Of a stretch of DNA of 64,000 bases, positions 33,401 to 44,200 are shown piece after piece. Origin of the DNA: Anaeramoeba flamelloides. Taxonomy: Eukaryota > Metamonada > Anaeramoebidae. The notes beneath the pieces were generated by a model. The model saw only the letters and a program-made list of their open reading frames with translations. It was not told the origin of the DNA and made no database searches. Each line of letters opens with the position of its first letter. Position 1 is the first letter of the stretch. Location: the NCBI GenBank assembly GCA_027625915.1, contig JANTQA010000033.1, positions 6,944,001 through 7,008,000 on the forward strand. The letters run 5' to 3'. The translations under genes were made by a program, and so were the position numbers.

Positions 33401-36400
33401 ATACATCTGATCTTGAATATGGAATTAAACTATTCTCTAAACTTTCAGGAAGAAATCAAACATCACAATTAATTGAAAATCTTGATCTTGAAAATGATTA
33501 TGAAAAACAATTTCTTTCAGAAGTAATTGCACCAGAAAAAATCGGTGTTCATTTTGATGATGTTGGGGCATTAGAACATGTAAAAAATACTTTAATTGAA
33601 CTCGTAATTCTTCCATTAAAAAGACCTGAATTATTTCAAAGAGGAAATCTTGTTAAGGCATGTAAAGGAATTTTATTATTTGGCCCACCAGGTTTGTTTT
33701 TGTTTTTGTTTTTTAATGTTTTTTTTTCTTTTTATTTTTCTTATATATATATATTATTTTATATTTATCAATGTATCTCTGGTTAATATCTAATTTTTTG
33801 ATGTTTAAACTCGGAATAAGAATTGGAACAAAATCCCTCTTAATTTATGAAGTGGATCCTTTTCTTTTGAGACAACGATTGTATTCACTCTCATAATATT
33901 CAACAATATCTTTCATTTTAAGTTTGTAAGTGGGGTTAACAGGACTAAATATGGTGTTGATCTCTTCAATAAGAAAAAAAAATTATTATTTATTTTGAGG
34001 AAGAAGTAAAAACACACTCTAGATACCCTGAAACCTTAATATCTAAAAAAAAAAAATTCAATTTTTTTTTATTATTGAAAAAGTTTAAATTACACTCTAG
34101 ATGCCCTTAGACTTAAATTCCCTTTCAGAAATTTAAGAGTGGAATCATATATTTCACGATTATTAATTAATGAAAATAATTTCAAAATATCAACAGTTTA
34201 AAATTATTTCATTAAGATTATTTCTTTTAATGTATTTTGAAAAATTAATCTATCTTTTTCATCGAAAGAACATACCCATAAAAAATGATCAATATTTTCA
34301 ATAATTTCCTTCTGTTCATACTTTAAACATAAAGGACAAAATTTATTTGAATTTTTATTTATTACATAGTAATATCTATTGAAGCAGTTGGTAAATGTTC
34401 TCAATTTTAGAATTGTTGAGCTTGATGGATAACTTAAATATTTTTGAGTTTTAAATAAATAATTTTTGATATTTTATTATTGTGAAATAAAAAAAATTCG
34501 TGGTGAAATCATAGATTTTACTATTGTAGTAAAAAAATCTAAATATTTGACCAATTATAGATCAAATGGAATATGTTACTTTGTAAGGTTTTAAATTAGG
34601 ATTTTATAGCTAGTATACATCTATAAAGTGCTGAGTTTTTAAGAACAACAAATTGCTTGATTAATTTTTTTTTTTTTTTACAAATTCAACGAAACTTGTT
34701 TTGAAAAAATCCCAGTGCAAGATACCTACTAGCAGTTTTAACACGGTGCCAGTGACGGTGACCTGATTACATGGGAAAGACGATTCAGTTGGTTTCAAAC
34801 CACTTCAGTTTGTTTAAGATCTGATCAGAATAAGTTCGGGTTGCCGAAGATTTAAACATAACAAGTTCGGTTTGTTTAAGATCTAAATAAAAAAAGTTAT
34901 TTTGTTTAAATTATAATTAGACTAATGTTTATTAATTCATATAATGATTTTTTATTCCTTTTACCTCCTCCAAACACTTAAAAAAAAAAAAAGTCGGAAG
35001 AATACACAAACAACTTAAAAAAGGAAAATTTGGAAAAAATAAAAAGCATAAAAAATAACAAAAATATTATAAATTTTAATTAAAAAAAAACAAATAAAGA
35101 AAAGCAATAAATCTAAAATTAAAAAAATCCACATTAATATTTTAATTTTTATCAATTAATTTTCATTAACGAAATTTGTTTCAAGTTGTAAGATTTTTTT
35201 CTTCAAAAATATACTTAATATTCGAAGATAACCAACACTTTGTATTATGAAAATAAGTTGAGGTAAAACTTTGAAAAAAAAAAAAGGAATAAAAAAGCCA
35301 TTTTCAAAAAGCGAAAAACGAATAAATTCTAAATAATTCATCGTTAAACTGAATACTTTTAATTGTTAAATCATTCCCTAATATAAATAATTCTTTCTCA
35401 CAGTGGGATAAACATGTTATATCTCTATCACACAGTAAAAGTATTTCAATTCGGTTAAAAAATTAACTATCACAGTGTGATATCTATGGAATATCACATT
35501 TAGTAAAAATTTTTATTTATATTTCATCTGTATCACCCATGATCAATTTTTATCGCACGTGCTATGAAGTGTGGTGTAGATGTTAGAGATTTGCACTTGT
35601 GGTATATTTTTATCACAGTAAATTTTTTATAAGAGTAATTAGAAATTGACTGAGAGATCATAAATCCATCTAAATTAAGAAATATTCTTTGGTATATTAT
35701 TCCTTCATATTTGGGAATTGAACAAAAAAAAAAAAAAACGATAACTAATTTCAAATCTTTAATTTTTGATCAAAATTTATTAATAATTTTTAGGAACTGG
35801 AAAAACTATGTTGGCAAAAGCGGTTGCAACTGAAAGTGGTGCAAATTTTATTAATGTAAGTATGACCAAAATCAGTTCCAAATGGTTTGGAGAGGGAGAA
35901 AAATATGCAAAGGCGGTTTTTACACTTGCGATTAAATTAGCGCCATCAATTATTTTCATTGATGAAGTTGATAGTTTTTTGAATAAAAGACAAACATCGC
36001 ACGAACACGAAGCTTCAAGGAAAATAAAAAATACATTTATGGAACAATGGGATGGGTTAGAAAGTGGTGATACAGATCGTGTGATTGTGTTAGCAGCAAC
36101 AAATCGGCCATTTGATTTGGATGAAGCGGTATTAAGAAGATTACCCAGAAGGCTTTTTGTAAATATGCCAAATAAAAAAGCAAGAGAACAAATCTTAAGA
36201 ACACTTTTACAAAATGAAGAATTAGAAAAGGGTTTTGACTTTAAAAAATTAGCTGAAAAAACGGAAGGCTATTCTGGCTCTGATTTAAAAAATTTATGTA
36301 TTACTGCTGCATATGAACCTATTCGAGATTTGTTGTATTCTGAAAGTGGCGAAAAGAAAAAAAAAGAAATGGAAAAAAAGAAAGAAAATGAGAAAATGAA

Positions 36401-36893
36401 AAAAAAAGAAAAAGAAAAAGGAGAAGAAGAAGGAGAAGAAGGGAAAGGGAAAGGAAAAGAAAAGGAAATTGAAATTGAAATAGATTTTCAAAAAGGAAAC
36501 AAAAAGGAAATTTCAATTAAGGTGGACAATAATAATGAAAAAAGCAATCAGAAATCAAAAATTAAAACGATCTTGCCACCACCAAAAGAAATATTACAAA
36601 ATCCTCAAATTAACCCTAATTTTTTTAATCATGAATTTTTAAGATCCGATATAAATGATGATTTCCATCAGATTAATGATGAGCAAATTTTTTGGGGGCA
36701 AAATCAAACAAAAGAAAAAACAAAGCCTGCTAAATTAAGAGAAGTTACTTTTAAAGATTTCCTCAAGGTGATGGAGTCCATTGGAATATCAGTCAGTGAC
36801 CTTTCGTTTACTAATCAACAATTAAAACGATGGAACGAAAGATATGGTGAAGGTAGAACACCAGATAGAACATATCTCACTTATTTCCATTAA
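27421..36893 (+). CDS. FHA - degenerate AAA - AAA ATPase (plant-type MSP1/spastin-like)
   Basis: Exons 27421-28138, 31169-33691 and 35794-36893 join in phase 1 twice to give 1446 residues. Residues ~27-130 form an FHA domain (WGFLFPQTETNPF, then FSIGSSSNCQFVLE, then FLNEKLIRRGHKIAIKDGDHI). Next comes a degenerate AAA module beginning VLFLGPSGS at 235-241, with no GKT. Then an 'F..GD.V.YVG' beta domain, a K/E-rich and an Asn-rich low-complexity insert, and the linker LSEVIAPEKIGVHFDDVGAL. The active AAA module follows, with Walker A GPPGTGKT at 1078-1085, KWFGEGEKYAKAVF, Walker B FIDEVDS near 1135-1141, LAATNRPFDLDEAVLRRLPR, a K/E-rich insert, and a C-terminal 'WNERYGEG.....LTYF'. This domain order is known to me from plant AAA ATPases (Arabidopsis At4g02480 group). 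The meiotic clade of AAA proteins acts in membrane-protein extraction or severing; the substrate here is unknown. The join at each P-loop is unambiguous. Confidence 0.92.
28139..31168 (+). other. FHA-AAA gene, intron 1 (3.0 kb)
   Basis: Donor CCTTCAG|GTTTGA, acceptor TAAAAAAG|GATCTC, phase 1 within the last Gly of GPSG. Spliced product GPSGSQILQQRLGVAIA matches the degenerate AAA module of plant homologues. The acceptor lacks a pyrimidine tract immediately upstream but has T12 about 37 bases before. A Met 36 bases upstream of the acceptor is intronic. The intron includes an imperfect inverted repeat at 30732-30786; no MITE recognised. Confidence 0.85.
30732..30786. repeat. Inverted repeat in FHA-AAA intron 1
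   Basis: AGTGATAAGATGATAT at 30732 faces ATATCATCTTATATCACT at 30769; the loop contains TTCGTTCTTCGAAC, itself a small palindrome. Could fold as a stem-loop in the intron RNA; no family match. Confidence 0.6.
31824..31880 (+). repeat. Coding purine minisatellite (GAAAAG/GGGAAG units)
   Basis: In-frame run of six-base AAGGGG / AAGGAA units encoding alternating Lys-Glu then Lys-Gly. It lies in the inter-AAA linker of the FHA-AAA gene. A second, Glu/Lys/Gly one occurs at about 36350-36475 in exon 3. Likely length-variable between strains. Confidence 0.85.
33692..35793 (+). other. FHA-AAA gene, intron 2 (2.1 kb)
   Basis: Donor CCACCAG|GTTTGT, acceptor ATTTTTAG|GAACTGG, phase 1 within the last Gly of GPPG; splicing restores GPPGTGKTMLAKA. 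The intron carries a LINE-like remnant (34150-34450, opposite strand) and several TATCACAGTG-like motifs at 35395-35630. Confidence 0.93.
34150..34450 (-). pseudogene. LINE-type retrotransposon remnant (RT C-terminal zinc-binding region)
   Basis: The minus strand reads NKFCPLCLKYEQKEIIENID, then HFLWVCSFDEKDR, a Cys-x2-Cys...His-x4-Cys pattern like the zinc-binding region that ends non-LTR reverse transcriptases. No reverse transcriptase core lies upstream. DNA with the same order of motifs occurs at 51700-52030 (shared AACATACCC, ATAAAAAATGATCAATA). I infer two 5'-truncated LINE copies, both pointing left. Confidence 0.6.
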
Positions 36894-39659
36894 CTGTTTT
36901 AAAAAGAATTCTCAAAATGAATTTTGAAAATAGTAATTCGGGGTTAATTCCTTATATATTCTTGGAATTCATTTTTAATATTATTTTCTCTATTATAATA
37001 ATAAATTTATGTATAAATAAATTTTATCTGTTTTTTTTTTTTTTTTTTTCTATAATTTTAAGATTAAAGATCTACAATTTTAAGGTCTGGTTACCCTTCA
37101 AAGTTTCTCTAACGATTTAACAAATTATAATAATCAATACTTGAAAATTAAAAAATGAAATTTAAAGAAAGGTAGGTATAAAAGTTGAAATAATTTTTTT
37201 TAAAATCTTATTTTTGTAAATTTAACAATTTTTTAGTTTTCTTATTCGTAAAGATAGCCATAAAATTTTTTAAGATTAATAAAATAATAATAATAATTCA
37301 AAAAGTTAGAATTGATTACAACTTTTCATTTTTGATAATAAACATAATTTTTTAAATAATTTCTAATTGTTGGGTTAGTTACTACCAATAAAAATGATAT
37401 TAAAAAATTTTGACTCACCTCACAATTCGGAAAATTTTTTCAAAAAAAAAATCTCGAAATTTTGTATTTTTAATATAAACTCATATAATTAGCATTATTA
37501 TTCATAACAATTTTGAAAAATGAATTATAACTTGAATAAACATTTTTTCAAATAAAAGGGTAAAGAAATTATCAAAAATTATTCATAATTGAATCAAATT
37601 AATTGTAGTATCATTCTAAAATATAAAAAACACTTTACAACATAAAAAACACTCAACTGAATCTTTAAAAACTCATTAAAACAAAACAATAAAAATTAAA
37701 ATTCAATATTTTAAAAATTGTTCGTATACTTTTATTTAAAATGAGAAATCTTGTTTCTAAATTGTAAAAAAAAAAAACTCAAAAATTGATAAAAAATTGT
37801 TGAACAAGGTGTTTTGGGAAAAAATTCTTTACAACTTATTGATAACTCTTACATGTCAAGCTTTTGTTCTTTAAAGTCTTATTTTAAAGATATAGCCACA
37901 ATTCATCGAGTTCTTTTGTTGGAATTGTTTTTTTTTTTAATATTTTCTCTTTTCCTTGTTGCTTTCATCAATTCAATAATGGTCTTTCTTAATTCCTATA
38001 TTTAGCTCATTTAAAATCAAATTTAAACTGTTTTCATTTTTATACTGTCAGATTATTTACATATTATTTTCTTCTTATCTTGTTTTTTCATTTTCCAACT
38101 GTCCAATAGTATAAAATAAAAAAAAAAAACAGAAAAAAAAATGAAGAATTAAAATGAAAATAACACAAGTAATTATCTTATTAACAATTAAATTCAATAG
38201 TATTGATGATTTGAGAGGTGTACCCTTTTGTTTGAAAAAGAGTTTATATATAAATCATTTTAATTTTTTTTATTTTTTACATATTCTTTTATTTTTTTCC
38301 AAAAAAGTATCAAATTTATCTTACTTTTGAAAACTTTATCTAACAAAAAATCAATGAAACATACAGGTTCATCATTTTAATCAAATTCTTCTTTTATTTT
38401 TATTGTCTGTGAATTAATTTAACTCAAAAAAAAAAATTATTTGTATTAAAAAAAAATAATAATAATAATTTAACTCCAAAGGTTTTTTAATAGAAGTGTG
38501 ATTCTACCCCTTCATATCTTTTAAAGTGTTTTCAAAACTCAAATAAAAAACCACATAAATAATTTCCAAATTATTTATTATTTCATCTTAAAATATCTCA
38601 AATCTTTAATTGCACAAAATGAAAACAAAAAAAGAAATGTATTCATTAAATAAATTTTTTATGTGTTCTTTAGAAATAATCATATTTCTATTTGATTAAT
38701 TAATTCTTAGAAAATTTTTTTGTAAAGTTTAAATATATATGTTCATTAATATGTTATTTTTCTCAAGAAAAAATATAAAAAAGGATATCAAAAATGATGC
38801 TATATTTTTCAGATCTATATCACTGGATATATTTGATATTTTTTTTATAAAATTTTGAAAAATAGATTTTCTTTTTGTTAAATTTTCTCTAATAGAATAA
38901 AATGTGAATTTCATCCGTATTCAAACCTTAGAGGTGATGCTTTGATTTGAACCTAATTTGGGGATTTTAATTAAATATGATATTTCATTTTCATTTTTAT
39001 TAATTTAAAAATTTAATTTGGGATATATAACTGAAAATCAAATACAATAGTAATGTGAATAAGTTTCTCAAATTAAACAAATCAATATCTAAAAATTTCT
39101 TCAGGTCTGTCGTAAAAATTTAAGAAAAAAAGAGTGGGATTTTTTTTGTCACACTAAGAATATTTTGGGTTTGAATATGAGTTGTTATGTTTAGTGTCTA
39201 AAGATCTGATTTTATTCTTTTATGAATGTGATTAACAAAAAAGTTAATTATTGATACAAAAAAAAACACTTGAATGAAGCTGAAAACTTACCTAGTGTAT
39301 TTGGTTTGTACGTTAAGTAAGTAAGGTACAATTTGAACTTAACAATGAGACGATATTTTTATCATATTTATAACCCACAGTCAGTTTTTCGTTTTTTCAA
39401 TCTCAAAGTATGGTTAACATTTTCTAATTTCATAAAGTCTAAAATGAATCATTCTTAGGGTATTTTTGTACACGATTTTCAGAATACTTTTTATTACAGA
39501 TGAAAATTTGTTTTCGACCCGTTTTTTTGAATTTGATTTCGGTTCGCTGAATAAAAAAAGTGTCTAACGAAAAGAAAAAGAAAAAAAATATGAAAAAAAA
39601 ATAAAAATCTGAAAGAAGCAAAAGATCGAAGAAGAATTTGGTGGTTTTTTCTTTATTTG
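36894..39659. other. Convergent intergenic region
   Basis: Between the 3' ends of the FHA-AAA gene (+) and the VMA21-like gene (-). Holds the family 4 element at 37539-38244; the rest is A/T-rich without a supportable gene. Confidence 0.75.
37539..38244. mobile_element. TA-flanked inverted-repeat element, family 4, copy 2
   Basis: Left end AACATTTTTTCAAATAAAAG, right end CTTTTGTTTGAAAAAGAGTT, TA at 37537-37538 and 38245-38246. Same order of internal blocks as 15584-16298. Small indels break every shared frame, so it is non-coding. Confidence 0.85.
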
Positions 39660-40097
39660 TTAGTTCTCTTTTTTCGATTTAGGAATTTCAGGTGCCGGCT
39701 TTTCCAAAAAAGCAACAATAACATAGGCAACTTTGATAAGTATTGTTGTAATTATCGCAGCAACACCAGACCAAAGTAAACGATCGTGCTTTCCGAGGCG
39801 GTTGGCTAAAATCACTCGATCAAAAAGGAAAAATGTACCTAAAGGCAAAATTACCATAATGATCATAAAGAAAATGAGTTTTTTAAAAACTTGTTTGTTG
39901 TGGTCTGCTGTGACAACAGAAAGGAAAGTTGATTTGTCGGAATCTTTTTTGTCTTTTTCTTTTTGATCGGAAACTTTTTTTTCTTGTTCGTGTTCTTCTT
40001 TGTTTTTAATTTGTTCTTGATCTTGATCTTGATTATTTTTTTCTTCTTTTGTTTCGGCTGTTCCTTTTACTTGCTTTTGGTTTTGTTTTTTTTTCAT
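39660..40097 (-). CDS. VMA21-like V-ATPase assembly factor
   Basis: 145 residues, single exon. VMA21 is a small ER membrane chaperone that assembles the proteolipid ring of the V-ATPase Vo sector. Residues 1-55 are an extremely charged Lys/Glu/Gln/Asp extension. Residues ~70-92 (VFKKLIFFMIIMVILPLGTF) form the first membrane span with the conserved Pro-x-Gly, followed by a short loop (RVILANRLGKHDR) and a second span (~107-131, LLWSGVAAIITTILIKVAYV). The protein ends in SKKEN, that is KKxx at the C-terminus, a dilysine COPI retrieval signal of the kind used by yeast VMA21. The two-span hairpin, spacing, PLG motif and dilysine all agree. The long charged N-terminus is unlike animal or fungal members; the first Met is used because no later Met lies before the first span. 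COPA, the receptor for KKxx signals, is encoded 12 kb to the right. Confidence 0.8.
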   Translation of the reverse strand: MKKKQNQKQVKGTAETKEEKNNQDQDQEQIKNKEEHEQEKKVSDQKEKDKKDSDKSTFLSVVTADHNKQVFKKLIFFMIIMVILPLGTFFLFDRVILANRLGKHDRLLWSGVAAIITTILIKVAYVIVAFLEKPAPEIPKSKKEN

Positions 40098-41264
40098 TTT
40101 TTAAATAAAAGTATTGGAAATTTTGAGTTATTTTGAAAAAATGAAATTTTCTTTTTCAGCTTTCATCTTACTCATATAGTTGATTTTCAACCTTAATACA
40201 GAATTTTAGAAAGTGCACATAGGCAACCTTTTTATGATTTGGAGATTGTTAATAATTGAATCCTTTTGTAATTACAAGCATTTACACTTTGAAATGGGAA
40301 ATAATTACACCAATAATCTTTTCTTTTATATTTAGAAATCTTTCTTTTGTTTGTATTCCAAACACTCCAAATAGACAAGACATAAAAAAACACCAAAAAA
40401 TGGAATCCAGATCACAAATTACAATCTATTTCTTGGGTAATATAGTTTGAAAAAGAAAAGAAGATAGGAAAAGGAAGTGAAAAATTTTTTAAAATTACAA
40501 CACTCGTAACTTCTTTCTCACAGCAAACAACTAAAAAACGAATCAAAAAAAAAAACTAATAACAAACAAAAAAAGATTTACAATCATTAATATACAATCT
40601 AGTTTTTTTTTCACTCATTCAATAATCTAAAATTGAATTTATTTTCCTTATTTCCAATAACTCAGTATTAAAAACAAATTTTTTTTTTGTTCGAGCCTTA
40701 TTTAGTTAATTAGAGTATACATTCAAAAGTTCACATACTGGATAATTCACATCAAAGTAGTCATCATTTCTTAATTATCAATTTTTACTCTGTTTATTCA
40801 AATGTTCAACAAATTTTGAAATAATAGTTATTGATCTTTAATCTCTCAGTTAATTAATTACTTTGCAAAGCGCTTAATTTTCACAAGGATCACTTAAATT
40901 GTCCCTTACGAAAGAATGACTTGTTTAGCAAATACAGCTGTTTGTAAAAAGTTTGCACTTGGAGTTTTATAGGTGTGACTTCAAACTGTTTCATTCGCTG
41001 GTTTTAATATCTTTGTGTAAACACTTTTCAAAAGATCGTTCAATATTTTAGTATTTAAAATAAAGTCTCAGACATGTTCTTTCAATGTTCAAGGTAACGC
41101 TCCCATATTTTTTGTGTTGGATGTTCTTTACTAAAAATTTAAATTGGAAAAAAGTTGACTTGGGTCAATTAATATATGCCTCTTTAATCCAAAAAGAGTT
41201 TTTATATTAAATGATTTATTTTATTGTTTTACAAAAAAAAATTAAAAAATAGATAACATTAATG
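40098..41264. other. Intergenic spacer 5' of VMA21-like gene
   Basis: Holds the promoter and 5' end of the VMA21-like gene and the 3' UTR of the PX gene. No motif, repeat family or ORF that I can support. Confidence 0.65.
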
Positions 41265-44200
41265 TTAATTTTCATCTTGAATAACATCACACCCTTTTGA
41301 TAAATATTCAATAGAATTCCCTAAAATAATGATACCATCAGTTTCTCGAATGGATTGTGCAACTGGGAAATAATTTAAATCAATAATTTTAATTTTTGAA
41401 TTTTCAAAAACGTTGTTTTTCAAGGTTACCAAAGGTATACCGTCGTCCCAGGTAGCTAAAACATTACACGATTCATTTGGTTTTACATTACTTCTCCCAC
41501 TATCATCCCCATTTATATCTTCAACATTTTTCATTATAATTTTTGCTGCCAAATTTATTTCTTCATTTTCATTTGATTTGTTAATTTTACCTAAACTGTG
41601 TTTGCTCCCGCTGTACCATTTGCCTTGTGTGGTGGGAAGAAAGCCAGTTATGTCACCTTTTATACCATAATAATCATTTGATGTACCGTAACATAAAATT
41701 AAACCACACTAATCAGAGAAAAAATAATATTATAAATGTAATTGAACAGGAAAAATTTTTTTAAGATAATTTTAATTAAATTGGAATGTTCAAATTTCAA
41801 ATGAATATTTTTTGAGCAAGATGGAAATTTTATAATTGTTTATTAAATTTTCGGAATTCTTGTTTTGTTTTATAAATAAGGCAAAATTTTTAGAAAAGAA
41901 AAAAATAATTCTTTTTTGGGTTGTTTTTATTTTTTACTATTCATAAAAGGATTTTTGATAAACTGATCTTGTAAAATTGAAATTCAGGTATTTTCTTATA
42001 AATTTTGAATCAAATACACCCTGATCACAATCAAATTCTTATTAAATTATGTGAATTGAATGAATTCTTAAATTAGTTCGTTTTGAAAAGTAGTTTTTGA
42101 GTTTTAGTGGAAATTTAATTTTAAAACTGCATAATGTGAAGTTTTTGAGTGAGATCAATTCACAACGAAAGATTGATGCAATATATATATATATATATAA
42201 AAGTTATTTCTAAAAAAGTAGGTCAAATTTTATTTAAAATATCTTTATTAAACTTAATTTTGATATAAAACTTTTCAAATATCCAACTTTGTTGTTCGCC
42301 ATAAATTGATTCTTATTCAATAATTCACAATTGGCTTATTTATCAGATATAAATTGTTTCTTCCATTAGAAAAATTTGTTTGTTTGTAAAACATCACTTT
42401 TAATAAAATATATCAAATTTTCTGATCTCAATTTTATCTGATATTTTTTGAGGTTGAAAATTAATATCTATTATTTTTAATTTGCTCATAAATTTTTATT
42501 TTCCAAAGAGATTTAATCTTGATAAAATTTTCAATATAAAATGAAAAAATTATAGTCAGTTTCAAATTTAAGGCACAAACTTTCAACGAAATTTAGGAAC
42601 AAAAAAAAACTCAAATTAAAGCACAAAATTTGGAATTTTTTTTATACACAAATTATTTTACTAGAATTCCAAATTTTGTTCCTTAATTTGAGAAATTTTT
42701 TGTTTCTTAAATTTCGTTGCAGTTTGTTCCTTAAAAGTGGAACTGACTGTATAAATGTATTTTATTGTTTAAGCAATCATTTGTGACATTATCCTATTGC
42801 CCGGTTTTTTATAGAAATTGGCAGTAAGTTCCTTTTCTATAAAAAAAAGTGACGTTTTAATTTTTTTTTGAAAATATTTTGAAATACATTATTTTGAAAT
42901 AAATACAATAAGTATTGATTCAATCAGTATTAATTATAAATCTTAAATTTATATTACTAATTTACAATTAGAAATACTTTCAAAGAGAAAACTTAAATTT
43001 TTAAAAAAATTCCCCATGTTTTTGGAAATATCTTTTATATATAAACTCCATTTCAAAATTTTTAACACACCAAAATTCAATTTTTGAAAAAAAAATCTTA
43101 TTTAATCAATTCAAGAAGAAATACCAAATTAGAACCATTCACTAATTGAAAGGTTAACACTGTGTTTATAAATTACAATAATCACAAAACAAAAAATAAA
43201 TAATGATCAATACAAATAAATTATCGGTGTGTTAAAAATTTTGAAAAGAGCAAAACAAAATAATGCATTGTTAAATTTGTAAAAATTCTATTGGGAATTA
43301 TTGATCGATCAAATGGTTGTATACGATCGACTAATTTTATTTGAGTTCTTCTATTTGGAACAACTTAACTTAAGTCTAATATCAATCTTTCAAAAAAATT
43401 TTGATCTAACAAAACAGGTTATGTAAATTTAAAAAGGAAAACACATACAAAAAATTAAAAGATGAAAAAATTATTTTTATCTTTTTCAAAAATCAAAATT
43501 TAGTTCCAATTTGAATGAAATTGTATTGTTATGATTCTTTGAACTGTTTCAACTGTGTGAAAAATTTTGAATTTTAGTTTTTATACATATTAACTGCACT
43601 CATCACTAATTTTTGTTGATTTTTCTGTTTTCCAATCAAATCAAGATCAAAAATAATGGAATTGTTTTTCAAAAAATAAATGAATTGATTAAAGTGATTT
43701 CAATGATCACATGAAATTAATAAGAGATTATTTTATCAAAAAAATAGCCAAAGTTAAGTAAGATTATCTTACGTTTCATCTCATTTCATTTTATTTTTAT
43801 ATTTTTTTTTAAGGATATTTCATATTTAAAATTTATTGTTTAAAACACAAATAATAACCCCCAATTTAAAATTGGTACATCACCCAAATTCGATTTTTGA
43901 AATAGAAATCCTTGTTGAATGAAACATTAACAATTATTAATAATTAACAATATATCATAAAATTAGAAAAAGTATAATTATAAATCAAAATAAAAAATGT
44001 TTTCTCTTAATTTTGGAATGAGCAAAAGTAAAAAAAATATTATATTGGTTAGTTTTGTTGAAATTCTATCAACAATTATTGATCAACCAAAGGTTAGAAA
44101 TCATAAACTAATTTTGTTTAGGTTTTTCTTATATTTAAAAGTACCCAAGTTTAACATAATATCAACCATTGTAAAAAATTTTAACTCGGTATTTATTTAT

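Noticed and set aside
34731..34880. Possible tRNA gene in a less AT-rich stretch
   Set aside because: No acceptor/D/T-arm pairing or B-box that I can fold; the repeated GTTTAAGATCT motifs look like a small repeat.
35808..36893. Separate short AAA ATPase starting at the Met at 35808
   Set aside because: It would lack the Walker A Gly residues; splicing from 33691 supplies GPPGTGKT.
41265..41708. Interpretation as an isolated pseudogene fragment
   Set aside because: Clean acceptor, intact frame and complementary fold to the PX exon make a terminal exon more likely, though this is not proven.
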